DNA of 10,837 nucleotides from CAYQZD01 sp964421875 (lineage in GTDB: Bacteria; Electryoneota; Tariuqbacteria; Tariuqbacterales; Tariuqbacteraceae): assembly GCA_964421875.1 (NCBI GenBank), contig CAYQZD010000120.1, positions 1-10,837 on the forward strand, read 5' to 3'. The position numbers and the translations under genes are program-made. The notes beneath the pieces are model-generated. The model saw nothing but the letters and a program-made list of their open reading frames with translations, searched no databases and had not been told where the DNA came from. Position 1 is the first letter of the stretch. Every line of letters starts with the position of its first letter. Of the stretch, positions 6,727 to 10,837 are shown piece after piece.

Positions 6727-8418
6727 CTATTTCACCAGCAGCAGTTTTTGGGTTTGAGTGGAGCCGGGGGCGGTCAGTTTAGCGAAATAGACGCCGCTGG
6801 GGAGGCTGGAAGCATTGAAGGTGACGGAGTGGCGTCCAGCGGGCATTATCCCTTCAAGCAGGCGCGTTGCTTCCCTGCCTCGGATGTCGTAGATCACGAG
6901 GGAGATTTCACCCGCTTGCGGCAGGGCGAATTCGATGTCGGTGGTGGGATTGAAGGGATTGGGATTAGCGCCGAAGAGGGTCATCTCCGCGGGAGTTAGG
7001 TTTCCTTCATCTCCGAACCAGCCTGTGACTTCCCAGCCTCGATTGCATTCCGGCGCGGCGTCTCCCGGCTGTTTGATGACGGGGAAGCTGTCGTCGTCGA
7101 AGATAGTTCCGGGATAGATTCCCGCATAACCGTTATAGGTGTATTGTCCCGCAGGAGCGGTTCTTGGCATATACTGTACGATACCGGTTCGAAGAATAGA
7201 TGCGTTAGCGCCCACGGTTATATTTGTTCGAAGAATCAAGGGACCGACAATTGCGCCATTGGGACAGGTAATATCGGTCCAACTGTCGAAGACAAGCGGC
7301 GCGGCGGTGATATTTTCCACCTGTGCGTCAAAGGAGAACATTCCGCCTCCGGCGGGGATTCGAATCGGGGGAAAGTTGGGGGTCAGGGTAATTTCAAGGT
7401 CATGTCCTGCGCCAGTAGAGGGGAAGTTTTCGCCTTTGAAGGTCCAATTCACAACAATAGACATATTGCGTCCCCCCGCGCTCATCACTACGCCGCGCCC
7501 GACCCAGCATGCAGAGTTCATACCTATTTCTAAGGGCAGTGGAGTTTCAGCGAACCAGGTATCGGTGGCGGGATTATAGGTGTGTACCAGATTCGAGGAC
7601 GGCCATGTAGTATTATAGCCGCCGCCCCCGATGACAAAGATGTAGTGATCATTGTTAGTTGTGTTGAACATTGGGAAGTAGAGCGGGGACGGAGCCGGCG
7701 TCTTGAAAGTCCAGGTATCGGCGGCCGGGTCGTACTCCCTGTTAAGGGTAGGTGAACTTGTGCCTCCAATTACATAGAACTTACCATTCACGAAAGCGCC
7801 CCCGGCATATGATTCGGAGTAGGTCATACTAGCGATGGGAATCCATCTGTTGTTGGCAATATCGTATTTATTAGCGTCGGCGCTGGCGGGATTCCCACCT
7901 GCAGCGTAAATAAAGTTTCCCCCGTCCCAGGCGGCTGCGATCCCGCAGCGCGCCATTGGGTAGTTTGCCATAGAGGTCCAGGTTCCGGTGGGGCTGCCGC
8001 CAGTGGGCACAAACTTCTGGATCTGGTTTCCATAGCCTCCATCTCCGTACCAACCTATAAGATAGAGAGCGTCATTAGTGGTGACACCGTTCCAGTTGCC
8101 GACCCCAGTTGGCGGCGGAGTCGATGGCTCCCACTGTTCGGTAATGAGATTGTAGGCATTGGCGGGGCAAGTGATTCCGCTAGTACCAAAACAATAGAAA
8201 TAATTACCCAAAACTCCGCAGGCAGCGCGGTAAAAGATGATAGGCGTATCGGCTACCTGCGTCCAGGAGACCTGGTCGGTCATCCAGGGGGAGCCTGGGG
8301 GACAACTTGTTTCCGCGTCGAAATCGCCGTTTGCCATACGCTCGATGAGAGGTATTTCCGCGAATGAGAAAGAGGTAAGGCAAAGTATAACGCAAAAGAC
8401 AACAAAACACTTGAACAT
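6727..8418 (-). CDS. Secreted kelch-type beta-propeller protein with T9SS sorting domain (proximal paralogue)
   Basis: This 563-residue protein starts at ATG 8418, preceded by AAAGGAGGG. A signal peptide covers 1-20 (MFKCFVVFCVILCLTSFSFA). Residues 55-330 hold five to six kelch blades, shown by repeated GG pairs, a following Tyr and a Trp six or so residues on (YFYCFG..YNLITEQW, FYVIGG..YDPAADTW, IFVIGG..YNPATDTW). Residues 341-452 are the shared module and 482-563 the sorting domain (NPNPFN, IYDIRGRE, SGVYFAKLTA, KLLLVK). Its hinge, EGNLTPAEMTLFG, contains no heptamers and its sorting domain starts FNPTTDIEF, so it is the odd one out among the visible tails. The last 24 codons nevertheless resemble the beta-helix gene at about 66 of 71 bases. 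Kelch propellers bind proteins or glycans; no catalytic residues of galactose oxidase are evident, so the ligand is unknown. Confidence 0.93.
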   Translation of the reverse strand: MFKCFVVFCVILCLTSFSFAEIPLIERMANGDFDAETSCPPGSPWMTDQVSWTQVADTPIIFYRAACGVLGNYFYCFGTSGITCPANAYNLITEQWEPSTPPPTGVGNWNGVTTNDALYLIGWYGDGGYGNQIQKFVPTGGSPTGTWTSMANYPMARCGIAAAWDGGNFIYAAGGNPASADANKYDIANNRWIPIASMTYSESYAGGAFVNGKFYVIGGTSSPTLNREYDPAADTWTFKTPAPSPLYFPMFNTTNNDHYIFVIGGGGYNTTWPSSNLVHTYNPATDTWFAETPLPLEIGMNSACWVGRGVVMSAGGRNMSIVVNWTFKGENFPSTGAGHDLEITLTPNFPPIRIPAGGGMFSFDAQVENITAAPLVFDSWTDITCPNGAIVGPLILRTNITVGANASILRTGIVQYMPRTAPAGQYTYNGYAGIYPGTIFDDDSFPVIKQPGDAAPECNRGWEVTGWFGDEGNLTPAEMTLFGANPNPFNPTTDIEFALPQAGEISLVIYDIRGREATRLLEGIMPAGRHSVTFNASSLPSGVYFAKLTAPGSTQTQKLLLVK

Positions 8419-8649
8419 TTTAATCCCTCCTTTGGTCTTATAATGTAAATTTAACTAATCTCCGTTAGCATTCTCCGAAATACTAATGCTCAATCCAGCG
8501 TAGGCGGATTGGCGCACAGTGAGCTAACGAAACAAATATAGCCTAAAGATAATGTAACACCATTTTTGAATAAATCAAGTCTCAATGTAAATTTTATTAT
8601 ATTCGATTACTTCACATAAAAGGTTAACTATGGAAACCGGGGACTGGAT

Positions 8650-10308
8650 TTACTTCACCAGCAGCAATTTCTGGGTGTGCACGGTGTTATCAGCGGTCAA
8701 CTTCGCGAAATAAACCCCGCTACCCATCCCCGACGCATCCCATTCCGCCTGATGCGTTCCGGCGGGAAAGAGACCTTCGGCGAGGAGGGCGATTTCCCGG
8801 CCGGAGATATCGTAGACCGCCAATTTTATATAGCCGGCGGTTTGAAGCTTGAAGCTGAGAGCGGTGGAGGCGTTGAAGGGATTAGGATATGAATACTGAA
8901 TACCGAATGATGAATGCTGAATGGAAGAGGCGTCCGTGTTTTCATTCCAGCCGGAAACAGACCAGCCCTGGTTGTGATTGGGTGAGGCGTCGCCGGGGAG
9001 TTTGATTATGGGGAAGCAGTCACTGTCTTCCACTGTTCCGGGATAGGTTCCGGCGCTGCCCATATAGTTATAAGTTCCGGGGGGAGCGTTGCCGGGCACA
9101 GATTGAGCGATGCCGGTGCGGGTGATGGTTTGACCGGGGGCGATGGCGATGCCGGTGCGCAGCACCAGCGGCCCTAACACTGCTCCATTGGGCAAAATCA
9201 CATCAGTCCAGGCATCGAAAATAATCTGATGGGCGGTCAAATTTTCGATGACCGCATCGAAGGCAAAATTCCCGCCGCCCGCGGGGATTTGAATCGGGGA
9301 ATTATGGGGAGTCAAGGTAACAATGATGTCCGCTTCGCCTGAAACCAGCCCCTTCCATCCGGTCACATAGTAGGAGCCCCCGTCGTAACCTCCCAAATCG
9401 AAAAGATAGTGTCCATGAGGGACATAGCAGGCGGCATTAGTGCCATGAGAGGTTATGCGGGGAGTTTCCAGCGTCCAGGTATCGGCGGCAGGGTCGTAAA
9501 CCTGCACCGCATCGGTCTGGCGCGAGCCGTAGCCGTAGTTTCCGCCGACGACATAGAGGTAATTGGGGCTGGAGGCAGTGCAGAAACAAGTAAATCCGAC
9601 CGGAACCGGCAAATCGGCTTTCCGACTCCAGTTATGGGAAGCAGGATTGAATTCGAAGCAGGCGCTGTCCCCGGCGGGATTCCCTCCCAGACCGCCCACC
9701 ACATAGAATCTTTCGTTCAGAAACGCTCCCCCCACATAACCTCTCGATTCCGGCATCGGGGGAAGGGTGTCGAAGGAAGCAGTGGTAAGATTGAGTCGAT
9801 AGGCGTTTGCGGAATATCCGGCTTGGGAGCCTCCGGCGCAGTAGATGTAGTTTCCCCCGTCCCAGGCTGCGGCGAAAGCCCAGGTGGGTTGGGGATAGAC
9901 GGCGAATTGGGTCCAGGTTCCGGAGGGGCCTCCTCCGACGGGGGTGAATTTCTGAATCTGGCCTTGACCACGTCCGGGGGGCATCAGATACAATTCACCT
10001 GCAGCCACCACCGCGTTCCAATTTTCTCCGGCTTGGGGCGGCTCGGGGGCATTAAACCATTGTTCCGTGGGGATATGAAAAGCCATAGCCGTGTTCCGGG
10101 CAGGCAGTCCGCCGAAAACGTAGATGTAATCCCCAATGTGCCCCAAAGCGGCGCGGTTGATGGCGCTTAGCGCCGGAGTAACAGCGGTCCAATTAATAGA
10201 GTCGAGGCCGCTCTGCGCCGAAAAAGGCTGAAAACCGAGCGCTGAGGCGCAGGCAATAGTAAAGAGAGATATCGACGTCAGAAAAATAATCGCTGTTTTC
10301 TTTAACAT
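8650..10308 (-). CDS. Secreted kelch-type beta-propeller protein with T9SS sorting domain (distal paralogue)
   Basis: This 552-residue protein starts at ATG 10308, two bases after AGGAGGAG. A signal peptide (MLKKTAIIFLTSISLF...ACASA) ends at about residue 23. Kelch blades at about 45-318 carry YIYVFGG, YIYCAGG, FYVVGG, LYVVGG and YDPAADTW. It aligns along its length with the neighbouring kelch gene (for example GTWT..YP and AAAWDGGN in both), so the two arose by tandem duplication. Residues 328-439 are the shared module (TLTPHNSPIQIPAGGG, FDAWTDVILPNG), 450-473 the GWNENTDA linker and heptamer-encoded hinge, and 474-552 the sorting domain, ending TQKLLLVK and TAA. It is likely attached to or released from the cell surface; the binding partner is unknown. 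The 231-base gap to the next gene suggests separate transcription. Confidence 0.93.
   Translation of the reverse strand: MLKKTAIIFLTSISLFTIACASALGFQPFSAQSGLDSINWTAVTPALSAINRAALGHIGDYIYVFGGLPARNTAMAFHIPTEQWFNAPEPPQAGENWNAVVAAGELYLMPPGRGQGQIQKFTPVGGGPSGTWTQFAVYPQPTWAFAAAWDGGNYIYCAGGSQAGYSANAYRLNLTTASFDTLPPMPESRGYVGGAFLNERFYVVGGLGGNPAGDSACFEFNPASHNWSRKADLPVPVGFTCFCTASSPNYLYVVGGNYGYGSRQTDAVQVYDPAADTWTLETPRITSHGTNAACYVPHGHYLFDLGGYDGGSYYVTGWKGLVSGEADIIVTLTPHNSPIQIPAGGGNFAFDAVIENLTAHQIIFDAWTDVILPNGAVLGPLVLRTGIAIAPGQTITRTGIAQSVPGNAPPGTYNYMGSAGTYPGTVEDSDCFPIIKLPGDASPNHNQGWSVSGWNENTDASSIQHSSFGIQYSYPNPFNASTALSFKLQTAGYIKLAVYDISGREIALLAEGLFPAGTHQAEWDASGMGSGVYFAKLTADNTVHTQKLLLVK
8891..8925. repeat. Five tandem GAATNNN heptamers in the hinge of the distal kelch gene
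   Basis: The plus strand reads GAATACT, GAATACC, GAATGAT, GAATGCT, GAATGGA. Only the last unit differs, by one base, from the peptidase gene (GAATAGA). It encodes the same hinge SIQHSSFGIQYS. Confidence 0.85.
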
Positions 10309-10440
10309 ATCTCCTCCTGATGGATAATCAAAATTTCATAGTAAAGATTATTAGGATCGCTGCTTAACGCTGATTTTCGCTGATTACGCAGATGCATACT
10401 CAATTTAAATTTACATTTGAATACTTATCGCACAGTATCA

Positions 10441-10521
10441 TTTTAGGTTTGTGAAGCGCCTACATAATTCGTCATTCCCGCAAGTGAGCGAAGTGAACGC
10501 GTCGGGAATCTGAACCTAAAA
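10441..10521. repeat. 81-bp element with terminal and inner inverted repeats
   Basis: The ends TTTTAGGTT (10441-10449) and AACCTAAAA (10513-10521) are perfect inverted repeats of 9 bp. Inside, ATTCCCG (10474-10480) pairs with CGGGAAT (10503-10509), enclosing GAGCGAAGTGAACGCG. The inner part is a GTCATTCCCGC-type interspersed repeat. The outer ends give a MITE-like look, but no clear target-site duplication is visible. Confidence 0.55.
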
Positions 10522-10526
10522 TTCTC

Positions 10527-10563
10527 CTGCTGTCAGATTCCAGGCAAGCTGGAATAACAGCAG
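10527..10563. repeat. Two-segment hairpin, 7 bp plus 7 bp
   Basis: CTGCTGT (10527-10533) pairs with ACAGCAG (10557-10563), and ATTCCAG (10537-10543) with CTGGAAT (10549-10555) around a GCAAG loop. The arms are perfect; a CAG/A internal loop separates them. No T-run follows, so it is more likely an interspersed palindromic repeat than a terminator. Confidence 0.65.
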
Positions 10564-10792
10564 TGATATAAGCTGACTTCATATAGGTAAAGTGATACAT
10601 CGCACAAATCTATATTATCTAATACTTAATAAACAATATCTTAGTTGAATGTTTCAGTTAAATAACACAGAATCCCGGTAATTTGATAACGATGTAAATT
10701 ACGGTATTTTATACATATTTTCAAATTTTATCTTTCCGGGAAGGCTTCTCTCATACAAGTAGTAAAATACTCATTTCGGTCCATTAATCGAC

Positions 10793-10837
10793 ATAGGTAG
10801 GTTCTCACGAACTTTCCCTGTCACACCACCGTGCATA
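10793..10837 (-). mobile_element. Possible 3' end of a group II intron (domain V end and domain VI) at the window edge
   Basis: Read on the minus strand, the last 45 bases begin TATGCACGGTGGTGTGA, which resembles the 3' arm of a group II intron domain V and the joint after it. A stem-loop follows, GUUC-GUGA-GAAC (10801-10812), capped by a GNRA tetraloop, then CCUACCUAU with an unpaired A that could be the branch point; group II introns end in A plus a pyrimidine. The 5' arm of domain V, and any reverse transcriptase gene, would lie to the right of the window. The call rests on recalled consensus and partial structure only. Confidence 0.35.

Larger units (their letters stand above)
10309..10837. 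other. Gene-free region upstream of the distal kelch gene, rich in inverted repeats
   Basis: No credible ORF lies on either strand over these 529 bases. Positions 10309-10360 are the AT-rich leader of the kelch gene, with no promoter I would defend. Positions 10368-10395 carry an interspersed CGCTGATT/GCAGAT string, 10441-10521 a nested inverted-repeat element, 10527-10563 a strong hairpin, 10600-10740 plain AT-rich sequence, and 10793-10837 a group II intron-like edge. Confidence 0.75.

Noticed and set aside
9409..10170. Plus-strand open frame of 253 codons
   Set aside because: It lies wholly antisense to the kelch gene, its product is low-complexity Gly/Ser/Arg sequence without domains, and the opposite frame has clear homology and a ribosome site.
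10246..10251. Lipoprotein signal in the distal kelch protein (Cys20)
   Set aside because: The residues before Cys (FTIAC) lack the usual Leu at -3, and an AxA type I cleavage site follows directly.

Overview
All five genes in this window lie on the minus strand and all encode large exported proteins. Each visible C-terminus carries a type IX secretion (T9SS, Por) type-A-like sorting domain: a YPNPFN-type start, then VYDVSGRE, SGVYFAKLTA and a terminal KLLLVK. This type of cargo is typical of the FCB superphylum (Bacteroidota relatives and candidate phyla such as KSB1, Zixibacteria, Cloacimonadota or Marinimicrobia). The dense dispersed intergenic repeats and moderate GC fit an uncultured member of that group. 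I cannot name the phylum from the sequence alone.

Layout in transcription order (right to left): (a) 10309-10837, non-coding, with several dispersed inverted repeats and, at the extreme right edge, what may be the 3' end of a group II intron; (b) 8650-10308, secreted kelch propeller protein; (c) 8419-8649, short AT-rich gap; (d) 6727-8418, a second, paralogous kelch protein with a terminator-like hairpin after it; (e) 6192-6726, a gap filled with dispersed repeats and palindromes; (f) 3183-6191, a 1002-residue M28-family zinc peptidase; (g) 2925-3182, a gap with a promoter candidate and a repeat related to one in (e); (h) 1182-2924, a parallel beta-helix protein interrupted by one in-frame TGA; (i) 1-1113, another secreted protein cut by the left edge of the window.

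The genes share one plan: signal peptide, variable passenger (propeller, peptidase, beta-helix or an unrecognised domain), a shared module of about 112 residues, a short GW..GWDENTDA linker and, where visible, the sorting domain. They look like separately transcribed cell-surface or released proteins that share an export tag, not an enzymatic pathway.

The most unusual observation is in the hinge before the sorting domain. In four of the five genes it is encoded by five tandem heptamers of the form GAATNNN (plus strand). In two genes lying more than 5 kb apart, a 96-nt tract covering this hinge differs at only one base, although the flanking sequence is much more diverged. Together with the mosaic 3' ends, this suggests gene conversion or cassette exchange centred on the heptamer hinge.
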